Source: a bacterium (GTDB lineage Bacteria; Cyanobacteriota; Sericytochromatia; S15B-MN24; UBA4093). Taken from it: a DNA stretch of 64,000 nt. Position 1 is the first letter of the stretch; every line of letters begins with the position of its first letter. Location: the NCBI GenBank assembly GCA_017744355.1, contig JAGIBK010000002.1, positions 649,660-713,659 on the forward strand, read 5' to 3'. The position numbers were made by a program, and so were the translations under genes. The notes under the pieces are model-generated. The model did not search any database. It was not told where the DNA came from and saw only the letters and a list, made by a program, of their open reading frames with translations. Shown one piece after another: positions 8,200 through 17,440 of the stretch.

Positions 8200-8249
8200 T
8201 TGACAGGTAGGCAAGGAATGATTAAAGTTAATTTAACCCTTAGTTAAGG
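8200..8249 (+). promoter_or_regulatory. Promoter with Pho-box-like TTAA repeats
   Basis: TTGACA (8200-8205) is followed by an AT-rich stretch with TTAA at 8222, 8233 and 8244, an exact 11-bp period. One of these, or TTAAAG at 8222-8227, could be the -10. The spacing resembles direct-repeat boxes bound by OmpR/PhoB-family regulators. Confidence 0.45.
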
Positions 8250-8272
8250 ATCTCGTTCGTGAAGGAGGCGGC

Positions 8273-9091
8273 ATGAAGACGGCGAAGGCAGGCCTGGCGA
8301 TCGCACTCTTGCTCAGCGGCTGCGGCCGCGCCGTGGCCCCCACGGTTTCGACCGTGCAGCCCCGCGCCGCCGCCCCCGCGCAGGTCGCGGCCAAGGCGCC
8401 CGCCACGTCCCTGGTGAGCGCGCCTCTGGCGAGCGCGCCCAAGGCCACGGCACCGCAGGCCCCCGAAGCCGCCCCCGCCCCCGCCTCCTTCGAGGCCCTC
8501 CAGTGGGATCATTTGCGGGCCATCGGGCAGGCCGGCGGCCTGGTGACCGGCCTTTCGAGCCTCACGGCCGAGGTCCCCGCCTCCTACACCACCCAGATCG
8601 TGCCCGAGAGCACCCAGGCTCTGGCCCAGGCCCGCGCCAAGGCGTGGGCGCCCGATGCTCGCCAGGCCTACATCGGCTGGGGCTTCTGGAAGGTCTCGCT
8701 GCTCAGCCGGGTGCGCCACGCCTACTACTCGCCCTCCAAGAAGAAGGTCCTCAAGCTGGAATACAGCGTGAGCTCGGTCTTCCTCAACCAGTACGAGGAC
8801 GACGGCGACGGCTACGACCTGGGCTTTTTGGTCCTGCGCGACGCCTACGACGTCCACCGCTATCAGGTCAAGGAGGCCCACTCCAAGGCCCGCAGCTACG
8901 GCTATCGCCCCGGCAAGAACACCACCGCCGCCCTCCTGAACTTCGTCCTGTTGGGGCCCGTCTGGTGCTTCATCGACGATCGCACCTGGGAGCCGACGGT
9001 CCTCATCAAGGCCGATTCCGGCGACGTGGTCACGAGCGGGCCCCTCATGTGGGCGGCTTCTTACCTGATCGGGCGGGCTGCCGCCCAGTAA
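8273..9091 (+). CDS. Unrecognised exported lipoprotein
   Basis: A 272-aa protein that starts after GAAGGAGGCGGC. The signal peptide ends at 'LLLSGC' (Cys15). An Ala/Pro-rich linker (about 20-75) precedes a compact globular region with many aromatic residues ('YIGWGFWKVS', 'GPVWCFIDD'). A hydrophobic run near the C-terminus ('FVLLGPVWCFI') may be buried. I do not recognise a family. It is monocistronic, with a TTAA-repeat promoter upstream and a weak hairpin downstream. Confidence 0.8.
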   Translation: MKTAKAGLAIALLLSGCGRAVAPTVSTVQPRAAAPAQVAAKAPATSLVSAPLASAPKATAPQAPEAAPAPASFEALQWDHLRAIGQAGGLVTGLSSLTAEVPASYTTQIVPESTQALAQARAKAWAPDARQAYIGWGFWKVSLLSRVRHAYYSPSKKKVLKLEYSVSSVFLNQYEDDGDGYDLGFLVLRDAYDVHRYQVKEAHSKARSYGYRPGKNTTAALLNFVLLGPVWCFIDDRTWEPTVLIKADSGDVVTSGPLMWAASYLIGRAAAQ

Positions 9092-9115
9092 GGGGGCGCC
9101 GAACGCCCTTCTTGA
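9091..9115 (+). terminator. Weak terminator-like hairpin
   Basis: AAGGGGGCG pairs imperfectly with CGCCCTT and is followed by CTT. It is weak but well placed after the lipoprotein stop. Confidence 0.35.
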
Positions 9116-9141
9116 GGCCTTGCTGCCGCTTGCCGGGCGCC

Positions 9142-9170
9142 TTTACAGCCTCTAGCCCCCCTTCTATAAT
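9142..9170 (+). promoter_or_regulatory. Strong promoter of the TPR-TonB operon
   Basis: TTTACA (9142-9147) and a perfect TATAAT (9165-9170) are separated by 17 bp. The transcript would have a leader of about 100 bases before the TTG start at 9276. Confidence 0.75.
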
Positions 9171-9275
9171 AGGAGCCGCTTGGGGCGCCTCACGACACCG
9201 TTCCTCCGCGCCGCTCGGCGGCCCACGGAGGGGATAGCCGGGTGTCGGGTGGCGCTCTTTGAAGAGGGCTCCATC

Positions 9276-12269
9276 TTGGCTAATCGCTCGAAATTCCGCC
9301 TCCAGCTGGCGCTTGCGCTCGCCATCGGTCTGACGGCCCCCATGGCCGCGCCCGCGCTCGCTTCGGGCGCGGCCGACTACGACTGGGCGCGGCTCGACGC
9401 CTTGATCCGTCACCAGGCCTTTCAGGTCGCCCGCCAGACGCTGCAGGGCGACCTTGAAGCGTTAAAGGGAGAGGACCGCGAGCGCGGCCGCTTCCTGCTC
9501 GGCATGACCGAGCGTCACTTGGGGAACGGAGTCGCCAGCCGCGCGCTGCTCGAGGCCGTTCCGACCCAGAGCCTCTGGTACCTGCGCGCCCAGAAGGAAT
9601 TGGTGCTGCTCGATCGCGCCGAGGGTCGCCACGAGGCGGCGGATGTGACGCTCGAGCGCCTCTTGCCCCAATTGACCGGCCTGGAGCGTGACGATGCGGG
9701 CCTAGAGCTTGCCGACGATCGCTTCTCGCGCGGGGTCTACGAGCAGGCCCTGGTGGCCTACCAGCGGGTGACCGACGAGAGCAAGGATCCTGCGCGCCGC
9801 GAGCATGCGGCTTACGCCATCGGCTGGTGCTACGAGCGCCTGTCGAACCCCGCGCGCGCCATCTGGTCCTGGAAGGAGGCCGTGCGCCTCTTCCCCGAGA
9901 GCCTGCAGGCCAAGCCCGCACGCCTGATGCTCGCCAATCAGTACCTGAAGCTGGGCAAGCCCTTGCTTGCGAGCGACGAGCTGCGGGCCCTGGCCGAGAG
10001 CACCCAGGACCTGGAGCTTGCGGCGCGCGCCCAGTTCGTCGCGGGCGAGGGCTACGCGGCGGTGGGCAACTGGAAGCTCGCCGGCGCCGCCTACGCCATG
10101 GTCAAGCCCGGCACCCGCTGGAGCGAGCCTGCCGAGTACGGCGAGGCTTACGCCCGCTGGCAATCGGGTGATACCAAGGGTGCCAAGCCCGCGCTGGAGC
10201 GGTGGCTGACGAAGTACCCCAAGAGCGCGACGCGCCCGGCCGTCCTCTACGCCCTGGGCCGGGTCCAGCTGGAGCTTTCCAACCCCGCGCAGGCCCGCGC
10301 CGCTTTCGAGAAGGCGGTCGCCGAGCCCGGCTCGGGCGTCTACGAGGAGCTGAGCCTCTTCGGGCTCGCCGAGCTGGACTACAACGACGGGCGCTTTGCG
10401 GCGTGCGTCGAGCGCGCCAAGCGGCTGCTTGCAGCCTATCCCGCCTCGGTCCAGCGCGGGCCGGCCCGCTGGCTCTTGGCCGAGAGCCTACTTGCCCTCA
10501 AGCGCATCGACGAGGCGATCGCGATCTACACCGACCTCGCCAAGCGCGAGGGCGATCTCTCCTTCTTAGAAGGCAAGGGTGATGCGGTCACCTTCCGCCT
10601 CGGCCTGGCGCACTTCCGCACCGGCGAGTACGCGGCGGCGACCTCCTACCTCAAGGACGTCACCGACGGTCGCTACGGCCAAGAGGCCCTCTACTGGCTC
10701 GCCGAAGCCACCTACCGCACCGGCGATTACGCCGGCGCTCTTGGCCACTACGCCCGCTTCCTCAAGGCCTACCCCGGCTCGGACAAGGCCCCCGAGGCGG
10801 CCTACGGCCAGGCCTACAGCGCCTATCAGCTCAAGCGCTACGGCGAGGCCCTCAAGCTCTTCAAGCAGGCGAGCGATACCCTTCGCTCCGCCTCCCTGCG
10901 CCAGGACGCCATGATCCGCCTGGGCGGCCTCCAACTCAACGCCCACGACTGGGCGGCGGCCGAGGCGACCTACGGGGCGCTCTACGGTAGCCAGCTCGCC
11001 GCCGACTCCATGCCGGACGTCCTCTTTGGCCTCGCCTGGGCGACCTACCGCAAGGGCAACGCCGCCGAGGCGCTCAAGCTGGCCGATACCTTCATCGAGC
11101 GCTTCGGCGAAAACGCCAAGCTGAACCGGGTGCGCTCGATCGCAGGCCAGGCCGCTTTCCGCCTGGCCAAGTACCCGGTGGCGGTCGCGCGCTTCGAGGC
11201 GGTCCTCAAGGATCCCCAGGCCACCGCCGAGGAGCGCTCGGACGCCCAGGCCCGCATCGGGGCGGCCTACTTCAACGCCCAGCAGTTCGACCAGGCGGCA
11301 GATGTCTATCAGGCCATCTACGCCGATCTGGAGCGCCCCAAGGCCGAGCGCGAGCAGATCGCCCAGCCGCTGGTCCAGGCCCGCATCGCCAAGGGCGATT
11401 GGGACGAGGCGCGGCGCATCGCCCTCGAGGCGAGCGGCTCGCTGTGGGCGGGGGATGCCCTCTCCCGCATTGCCCAGGGCTACCTGGACAAGGGGCGCGC
11501 CGACGACGCCGTCCGGGCGCTCGATGCGATCGAGTCGCCGACCACCGACCAGCGCTACCTGCTCGCCAAGGCCTACTTCGCGGCCTCGAACCACGAGGCG
11601 GGCCTCGCGACCCTGGACGCCCTGGCGCGTCTGCCGGGGCCCCAGCAGATCGCCTGGACGGTCGAGCTCGCCGATCGCTACCTGGCTGCCAACGAGCCCG
11701 CTCGGGCCCAGGAGACCTACGACCTCTTGGCCAAGCTCCAGCCCGGTCATCCGGCGGTTCTAAAGGGCGCGGTGGCGGTGGCGACGGCCTACGCCAAGAT
11801 CGGGCGCGACCAGCTCGCTCTGGACGCCTACCGGGAGCTCGCCAAGCGTTTCGCGTCCCGTGCGGACGTGGCGTCGGTCGCCTACCTCCGCATCGGCCAG
11901 CTGGAGCTGAAGCGGGGCAACCATACCGAGGCGGCCCTCGCTTATCGCCAGGCCGAGAAGGCGGGCCCCGCGGGGTCGCTCGGGGCCGTGCAGGCCCGCT
12001 ACTGGCTGGGCTACGCCCTGGTGGCCGGCAAGCGCTACGAGGACGCGGCCATCGAGCTCGAAAAGCTCAAGGTGCCGGCCACGGTGGGCCGCGAGTGGCA
12101 AGCCCTCGCCTGGCTCAAGCAGGGAGAAGCCTACGAGCACCTGCGCCGCTGGAAGGATGCCGAGAAGGTGTACCGCCAGGTGGCGAACGGCGCTACGCTG
12201 CCTGCCGCCGAGCGCAAGGAGGCGAGTGAGCGCCTCAAGTGGATCGACCAGAACGTGAACAGGAGGTAG
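9276..12269 (+). CDS. Large exported tetratricopeptide-repeat protein
   Basis: A 997-aa protein. A TTG start is chosen: it follows GAAGAGG with 8-base spacing and gives a clean signal peptide ending 'PMAAPALASG'. The mature part is almost entirely helical TPR units with recurrent 'A..Y...L..YP.S..A..A.Y..G....' spacing. These are of the kind found in outer-membrane scaffold and Tol/Pal-associated proteins. The next gene, a barrel protein, starts 2 bp after its stop and TonB follows, so it probably acts in the periplasm as scaffold or adaptor of an envelope complex. The precise role cannot be read. Confidence 0.87.
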   Translation: MANRSKFRLQLALALAIGLTAPMAAPALASGAADYDWARLDALIRHQAFQVARQTLQGDLEALKGEDRERGRFLLGMTERHLGNGVASRALLEAVPTQSLWYLRAQKELVLLDRAEGRHEAADVTLERLLPQLTGLERDDAGLELADDRFSRGVYEQALVAYQRVTDESKDPARREHAAYAIGWCYERLSNPARAIWSWKEAVRLFPESLQAKPARLMLANQYLKLGKPLLASDELRALAESTQDLELAARAQFVAGEGYAAVGNWKLAGAAYAMVKPGTRWSEPAEYGEAYARWQSGDTKGAKPALERWLTKYPKSATRPAVLYALGRVQLELSNPAQARAAFEKAVAEPGSGVYEELSLFGLAELDYNDGRFAACVERAKRLLAAYPASVQRGPARWLLAESLLALKRIDEAIAIYTDLAKREGDLSFLEGKGDAVTFRLGLAHFRTGEYAAATSYLKDVTDGRYGQEALYWLAEATYRTGDYAGALGHYARFLKAYPGSDKAPEAAYGQAYSAYQLKRYGEALKLFKQASDTLRSASLRQDAMIRLGGLQLNAHDWAAAEATYGALYGSQLAADSMPDVLFGLAWATYRKGNAAEALKLADTFIERFGENAKLNRVRSIAGQAAFRLAKYPVAVARFEAVLKDPQATAEERSDAQARIGAAYFNAQQFDQAADVYQAIYADLERPKAEREQIAQPLVQARIAKGDWDEARRIALEASGSLWAGDALSRIAQGYLDKGRADDAVRALDAIESPTTDQRYLLAKAYFAASNHEAGLATLDALARLPGPQQIAWTVELADRYLAANEPARAQETYDLLAKLQPGHPAVLKGAVAVATAYAKIGRDQLALDAYRELAKRFASRADVASVAYLRIGQLELKRGNHTEAALAYRQAEKAGPAGSLGAVQARYWLGYALVAGKRYEDAAIELEKLKVPATVGREWQALAWLKQGEAYEHLRRWKDAEKVYRQVANGATLPAAERKEASERLKWIDQNVNRR

Positions 12270-12271
12270 CC

Positions 12272-13939
12272 GTGAGCCGCTGGATCGCAACGACCTGCAC
12301 GGCTTTGACACTCGCCGGCACCTTCGCGCTCGGCGCCCACGCGGCGCCGGCCCCCGCCGAGGCTCCGAGCGCTCCCAAGCCGACCCTCGAGAACGCCGAG
12401 AAGCTGCCGGTGGACTTGCCCTCGGTCCTCATCCGAGGCGAGGACGAGACCGCCGGCCCCCTGATGCCGGGCAACAAGCTCTCGCCCGACGAGCCCGGGG
12501 CCATCCCCTTCACCCTGCCGCGCCCCCGCACGGCCCTCGACCTGGAACGCTACATGGCCCAGGCGTCCGAGAGCGTCGTGCCGGCGATTTCGCCAGCGCG
12601 CGAGCGCATGGCCCAGCCGCGGCCGGGCTACGGCGAGATTCGCCTGGGCACCATGGGGCCGCACTTCTACGACGTGGGCGCCTACCTGGGCCGGGCCGTT
12701 ACCCTGCCGGCGGGCTTGCCCGTCGGCGGCGGAACGATCCTCGGTGAGCTCGAGGGCCAGACCGCCGCGGGCATGACGCCCACGGCGGGGGACTGGTCCC
12801 ACTGGCGCCTCGGCCTCTCGGCGGCCACCGAGTCGGCCGGGGTGGGCTTCGCCCTGAACCGTCGTTCGACCCTGGTTTCCGCGGGAGCAGGGGACACGGC
12901 CGCCGAAGGGCTTGCCCTCAACGGCCGCTACCGCCTCTTGGACCTGGAGCTGCGCCTGGAGACGGGCGGCGGACGCCTCTTGGGCCCTGCCGCCTACGGG
13001 ATCGACAGCCACGTGGCCGAGGGAACCCTTTCGGGCACCTGGCGGCCGGCGCTCGGTCTCGCGGACCAGGAAATCGAGGTGGGCGCCACCATCGGTCACC
13101 GCCAGACCGAGAAGCGCGCGGATCCGCTCTTCATGCTGTCGGTGGCGGACGAGTGGGCCTTCCTGCCGCAGTGGAGCCTGAACGCCTCGCTCGAGGCGGG
13201 CCGCCGCTTCGAAGAAGGGGTGATCGAGCCGGGCCTCGCCCTGCGCTACCGTCCTTCGGATGCGACCGAGCTGATGGCCGGCCTGCGCGCCCAGAGCACC
13301 ATGCCGACCTTCGAGGCCCTCTACCTCTCGCGCCGCTTCGTGGGCGGCAACGGAGCCCTGCTCGATCAGCGCGTGCCTTTGCGCGTGGATCTCGCGGCGA
13401 CCCATCGCCTGGACGATCGCTGGTTTTCCCAGGCGAGCCTCTCCTACATGGCCGCCGAGCGCTGGATCGCCTGGCGCGCCATGCCCGGAGCCCCCGGGCT
13501 CTGGCAGCCCTTCAACCCGGGTCTTGCGGGGGATACCGGCAGTGCCGCCCAGCAGGCGACCGAGGGCGAGCTCGCCGTGCAGTACCGGGCCTGGGACGAC
13601 GCGGCCCAGCGCTTCTTCTACCGCTGGCAGACGGTTCAGCCCCTCGGCGAGATCCGCCAGGAGGCCGGCACCGCTCACGAGAGCACCTGGCTTTCTGGTA
13701 AACTGAAGTTGGATCTCGGGGCTTCGATCGTGCTGCAGCAGCTTGGCGAAGGCCAGACCTCGGCCCAGACGGCGACGGGCTACCAGGCCCTCGTCCGGGG
13801 GCAGGGGACTTATCGCCTGACCGACGATCTCGCCCTTTACCTGCGCGCCGACGCCCTCCCGCTCAAGCAGGAGCAGCCGGCCCTCAACTTCTTCGCCCCC
13901 GACGCGCTCGCCGTCGTCGGCTTCTCGTTCGGATTCTAG
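12272..13939 (+). CDS. Predicted outer-membrane beta-barrel protein
   Basis: A 555-aa protein. The GTG start follows AGGAGGTAGCC. A signal peptide ends near 'AHAAPAPA'. From about residue 130 onward the sequence alternates short amphipathic strands and Gly-rich turns, and ends in 'ALAVVGFSFGF', an aromatic C-terminal residue typical of barrel assembly. It sits between a TPR protein and TonB, with 2-9 bp gaps. It resembles the barrel part of TonB-linked receptors, but I see no clear plug domain, so substrate uptake is only a guess. Confidence 0.72.
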   Translation: MSRWIATTCTALTLAGTFALGAHAAPAPAEAPSAPKPTLENAEKLPVDLPSVLIRGEDETAGPLMPGNKLSPDEPGAIPFTLPRPRTALDLERYMAQASESVVPAISPARERMAQPRPGYGEIRLGTMGPHFYDVGAYLGRAVTLPAGLPVGGGTILGELEGQTAAGMTPTAGDWSHWRLGLSAATESAGVGFALNRRSTLVSAGAGDTAAEGLALNGRYRLLDLELRLETGGGRLLGPAAYGIDSHVAEGTLSGTWRPALGLADQEIEVGATIGHRQTEKRADPLFMLSVADEWAFLPQWSLNASLEAGRRFEEGVIEPGLALRYRPSDATELMAGLRAQSTMPTFEALYLSRRFVGGNGALLDQRVPLRVDLAATHRLDDRWFSQASLSYMAAERWIAWRAMPGAPGLWQPFNPGLAGDTGSAAQQATEGELAVQYRAWDDAAQRFFYRWQTVQPLGEIRQEAGTAHESTWLSGKLKLDLGASIVLQQLGEGQTSAQTATGYQALVRGQGTYRLTDDLALYLRADALPLKQEQPALNFFAPDALAVVGFSFGF

Positions 13940-13948
13940 GAGAGCGCC

Positions 13949-14818
13949 GTGGCCCCCACCACGACCCAGCCGCCCCGCAAGCGAAAGCCCCGCGCGCTCG
14001 CACCGACCGTGCCGGCGCTCGCGCTCGCTGGGGCCACGCCCACTCCGCGCACGTGGCTCGCCTCTCTTGGGGCCCACGCGCTCATCTTGCTCTTGCTCGC
14101 GTGGGCGGTCGGTGCCGAGCGCCCCATCGAGCCCCCGTCGCAGCCCATCGAGCTGGTTGACGTGGTCACCGACGGCCCGGTGGGTGACACCAAGGGCCCC
14201 GCGAGCGATCGCCCCACGGCCAAGGACGTGGCCCAGCGGGTGCTGCCGGACGCCCCCGTCGAGCGCCATGCGGACCGCAAGGTGCCGGTCGAGGCTCCGC
14301 GCAAGGCGCCGACCTCGCAGGCCCCGGCCCCCAAGGCGCCCGTTCCCAAGCAGGTCCAGCCCAGGCCCGACTACGACGCCCTGCTCGCCCAGCGCGAGGC
14401 CAAGGACCGCGCGCGCGAGGCTTCGCGCCTGGGCTCGCTCGCCTCGGCAGCCGAGAACTCCTTGGCGTCGGACGGCGGGGAGGATTCCACCGCCGAGAGC
14501 CCGCACCGCGGCGGCAGCGTCGACTCGGGTACGGGCCTGACCGGGGATCTCGGTCAGCGCCGCATCATCGAGCAGCATCCGCCCTCTTATCCCGCTTCGG
14601 CCCAGCGCCTAGGGGTCGAGGGCGACGTGCGCCTCAGGGTCTGGGTCAGCGCCGAAGGCCGCGTGAGCCGCGTCGAGGTCGTGCGCCTGTCGGGCACCCC
14701 CGAGATGGACCGCCGCGCCGTGGATGCGCTCAAGCGCTGGCGCTTCGCTCCCTTACCCGATGGTGCCGCCCCCGTGACCCAGTGGGGCGAGATCACCCTG
14801 CGCTTCCGCCTGGATTGA
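13949..14818 (+). CDS. tonB: TonB family energy-transducing protein
   Basis: A 289-aa protein. The GTG start follows AGGAGAGCGCC. A single N-terminal membrane anchor ('LASLGAHALILLLLAWAVGA', about 32-51) is followed by a Pro/Lys/Ala-rich periplasmic linker and a C-terminal TonB domain. That domain contains 'YPASAQRLGVEGDVRLRVWV' and 'VDALKRWRFAPL'. TonB couples the inner-membrane proton gradient to outer-membrane transporters; the neighbouring barrel is the obvious partner. ExbB/ExbD are not in the window. Its stop overlaps an unused ATG of the next frame. Confidence 0.92.
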   Translation: MAPTTTQPPRKRKPRALAPTVPALALAGATPTPRTWLASLGAHALILLLLAWAVGAERPIEPPSQPIELVDVVTDGPVGDTKGPASDRPTAKDVAQRVLPDAPVERHADRKVPVEAPRKAPTSQAPAPKAPVPKQVQPRPDYDALLAQREAKDRAREASRLGSLASAAENSLASDGGEDSTAESPHRGGSVDSGTGLTGDLGQRRIIEQHPPSYPASAQRLGVEGDVRLRVWVSAEGRVSRVEVVRLSGTPEMDRRAVDALKRWRFAPLPDGAAPVTQWGEITLRFRLD

Positions 14819-14838
14819 TGCCCACAGGAGACCGCCGG

Positions 14839-16821
14839 GTGAACCCCCACGACGCCAACACGCCGCCACGCATCCTCTACACCTCGCGCCTCAACCCCAA
14901 CGGCGCGATCCTCCAGGCACAGGCGCAAGACGGCTTCACCTGGCGCACGGTCGATACGCTCGCCGACTTGCGCTACGAGGGGGGCGAGAGCGCCAAGCTC
15001 CTGGTGGTGGACCGTCACCTGATGGCGACGGGCGACCCGCTCACCCTGCGCGAGATCGCAGCCCTCTGGGGCTCGTCCGGCGTGCTGGTCTGCTCGTACC
15101 CGGAAGGGGAGGACGCGCCTGCCGACGTGCCCGAGGACCTGCTCTGGGGCTACTTGCGCGAGCCTTACCACGCGCGGGGCTTTTCGAAGCTGGTCGATAA
15201 CGCCTTCCAGTTCATCCTCAACCGCCTGGAGACGGAACGATCGCGCCAGGAGCTGCGCGAGTACGCCGTCAAGCTCCAGGAGCTGAACGCCATCGGGATC
15301 GCCCTCTCGTCCGAGCGCGACCCGGACAAGCTCCTGGATCTGATCCTCAAGAAGAGCCGCGACATCGTCTACGCGGATGCGGGCAGCCTGTATCTGGTGG
15401 AGCGCAAGGACGCGAACGGCCCCAAGCTGCGCTTCAAGCTCTCCCAGAACGACACCTTCCCGTTCGCCTACCAAGAGTTCACCATGCCGATCTCGCGCCA
15501 GAGCCTCGCGGGCTATGTGGCGCTGACCGGGCATGCCTTGAACCTGGAGGACGTGTACCACCTGCCGGAAGGGGCCGAGTACGCCTTCGATCGCACCTTC
15601 GATCGCAGGACGGGCTACCGCACCAAGTCCATGCTGGTGATCCCGATGCGCAACCGCAGCAACGAGACTATCGGCATCCTCCAGCTGATCAATCGCAAGC
15701 GCCGCCGCGACACCCTGCTCGACGAGCCCCACCTGATGGAGCGAGAGGTCATCCCCTTCGACCCGCTGCACGAGGAGCTGGTGCTGAGCCTCGCGAGCCA
15801 GGCTGCGGTCGCCATCGAGAACAACTCCCTGTACCAGGATATCGAGGGGCTGTTCGAGGGCTTCGTCAACGCTTCGGTCACCGCCATCGAGAGCCGCGAC
15901 CCGACCACCTCGGGTCACTCGGCCCGGGTGGCCAACCTGACGGTCGCCCTGGCGGAGCTGGTGGATGGCCTGGACCACGGCCCCTTCCGGGACGTGCACT
16001 TCAGCCGCGACCAGATCCGGGAGGTGCGCTACGCCTCCTTGCTCCACGACTTCGGCAAGGTAGGGGTCCGCGAGGAGGTCCTGGTCAAGGCCAAGAAGCT
16101 CTATCCCCTCAAGCTGGAGCTGATCCAGAGCCGGTTCCACTTCGTGCGGCAGGCGCTCGAGACCCGTGATAGCCGCAGCCGGCTCGACTACGTGCTCGCC
16201 AAGGGCCGCGAGGCTTACCTTTCTGAGCTGCCGCGCTTCGACGCGACGCTCGCCCACGAGCTCGCGGCTTTGGACGAGTACCTCCGCATCATCCTGGAGG
16301 CCAACGAGCCCACGGTGCTGGAAGAAGGCAGCTTCCTTCGCCTGATGGAGATCGCTCAGCACACCTACCGGGACCTTTACGGATCCGAGCAGCCTCTCTT
16401 GCTGCCGGACGAAGTGCGCCAGCTATCGATCCGGCGCGGCAGCCTGGACGAGAGCGAGCGTCGTGAGATCGAGCGCCACGTTTCCCATACCTATCGCTTC
16501 TTGAGCCAGATCCCCTGGACCAGCGATCTGGCGCGCGTCCCCGATATCGCCTACGCGCACCACGAGAAGCTCAACGGCAAGGGCTATCCCCAGGCGCTCG
16601 CCGACGAGGGCATCCCGGTCCAGTCGAAGATGATGGCGATCGCCGACATCTTCGACGCGCTGACCGCGAGCGATCGCCCCTACAAGAAGGCCGTGCCGCT
16701 CGAAAGAGCGCTCGACATCCTGCACTTCGAGGCCAAGGACCACCACATCGACGCCCAGCTCCTCGATCTGTTCATCGACTATCGGATCTTCGAGCAGGGG
16801 CGTATCATCCACCCGGCATAA
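14839..16821 (+). CDS. HD-GYP phosphodiesterase with receiver-like and GAF regions
   Basis: A 660-aa protein. The GTG at 14839 is preceded by AGGAG with 8-base spacing, better than the ATG at 14818. Residues 1-120 look like a degenerate receiver fold. A helix (about 125-160) leads into a GAF domain (to about 335), then an HD-GYP domain. Its motifs are 'SGHSARVANL', 'LLHDFGKVGV', 'HHEKLNGKGYP' and 'IADIFDALTASDRPYKKA'. An extra segment of about 150 residues lies between the HD and HHE motifs. HD-GYP enzymes hydrolyse cyclic di-GMP. It is the fourth gene of the TPR-TonB operon, suggesting that envelope function and second messenger are linked. Confidence 0.88.
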   Translation: MNPHDANTPPRILYTSRLNPNGAILQAQAQDGFTWRTVDTLADLRYEGGESAKLLVVDRHLMATGDPLTLREIAALWGSSGVLVCSYPEGEDAPADVPEDLLWGYLREPYHARGFSKLVDNAFQFILNRLETERSRQELREYAVKLQELNAIGIALSSERDPDKLLDLILKKSRDIVYADAGSLYLVERKDANGPKLRFKLSQNDTFPFAYQEFTMPISRQSLAGYVALTGHALNLEDVYHLPEGAEYAFDRTFDRRTGYRTKSMLVIPMRNRSNETIGILQLINRKRRRDTLLDEPHLMEREVIPFDPLHEELVLSLASQAAVAIENNSLYQDIEGLFEGFVNASVTAIESRDPTTSGHSARVANLTVALAELVDGLDHGPFRDVHFSRDQIREVRYASLLHDFGKVGVREEVLVKAKKLYPLKLELIQSRFHFVRQALETRDSRSRLDYVLAKGREAYLSELPRFDATLAHELAALDEYLRIILEANEPTVLEEGSFLRLMEIAQHTYRDLYGSEQPLLLPDEVRQLSIRRGSLDESERREIERHVSHTYRFLSQIPWTSDLARVPDIAYAHHEKLNGKGYPQALADEGIPVQSKMMAIADIFDALTASDRPYKKAVPLERALDILHFEAKDHHIDAQLLDLFIDYRIFEQGRIIHPA

Positions 16822-16835
16822 GAGGAGAGACGACC

Positions 16836-17438
16836 TTGTCGAGCGAATCGCCAGCGATCGATCCTGCGATCTACCGCGCCTGTGAGGCGGTCGGCGGCAT
16901 CGTCGAGATGTGGGGCTTCAAGCGGGTGCTTGGCATGGTGTGGACCTTCATCTACCTGAGCCCCAAGCCCCTCTCGGCCCAGGAGATCCGGACGGGCCTC
17001 GGCATCAGCACCGGCCTGGTCAGCATGGTCCTCCAAGAGCTGGTGCGCTGGGGGGTGGTCCACAAGCAGCCGATACCCGGCGAGCGCAAGGAGTTCTACA
17101 CCGCCGAGCGCAATGTCTGGCGCCCCATCTCCAAGGTGATCCGGGAGCGCGAGATGTACCAGGTCGCCACGACCCTGGAGCGCCTGCGCGAGGCCGAGGT
17201 CGAGCTGGAGACGGCGGGGGATGCCGAAGAAGACGACTGCAAGCGCGTCGCGGCCGACCGCCTGGCGGAGCTGATCCAGGTGGGCGAGCTGGCCCACAGC
17301 ATGATCGATCAGTTCGTCTCCTTGGGGGTGCTCGACGCGCGCGACCTGCGCAGCGTGGCGCTCGGGGTAGGCCTCACCCGCACCATGTTCCAGATGAAGC
17401 GTCTCACCGAGAAGCAGCGCCGCCCCGAGATGGAGTAG
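16836..17438 (+). CDS. GbsR/MarR-type transcriptional regulator
   Basis: A 200-aa protein. The TTG start follows GAGGAGAGACGACC. A winged helix (about 30-95) contains 'YLSPKPLSAQEIRTGLGIST' and 'LVRWGVVHKQPIPGERKEFY', the pattern of GbsR-like MarR regulators. The C-terminal half is helical and charged. It is the last gene of the operon that begins at 9276, 14 bp after the HD-GYP gene, and may autoregulate it. Confidence 0.82.
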   Translation: MSSESPAIDPAIYRACEAVGGIVEMWGFKRVLGMVWTFIYLSPKPLSAQEIRTGLGISTGLVSMVLQELVRWGVVHKQPIPGERKEFYTAERNVWRPISKVIREREMYQVATTLERLREAEVELETAGDAEEDDCKRVAADRLAELIQVGELAHSMIDQFVSLGVLDARDLRSVALGVGLTRTMFQMKRLTEKQRRPEME

Positions 17439-17440
17439 GC

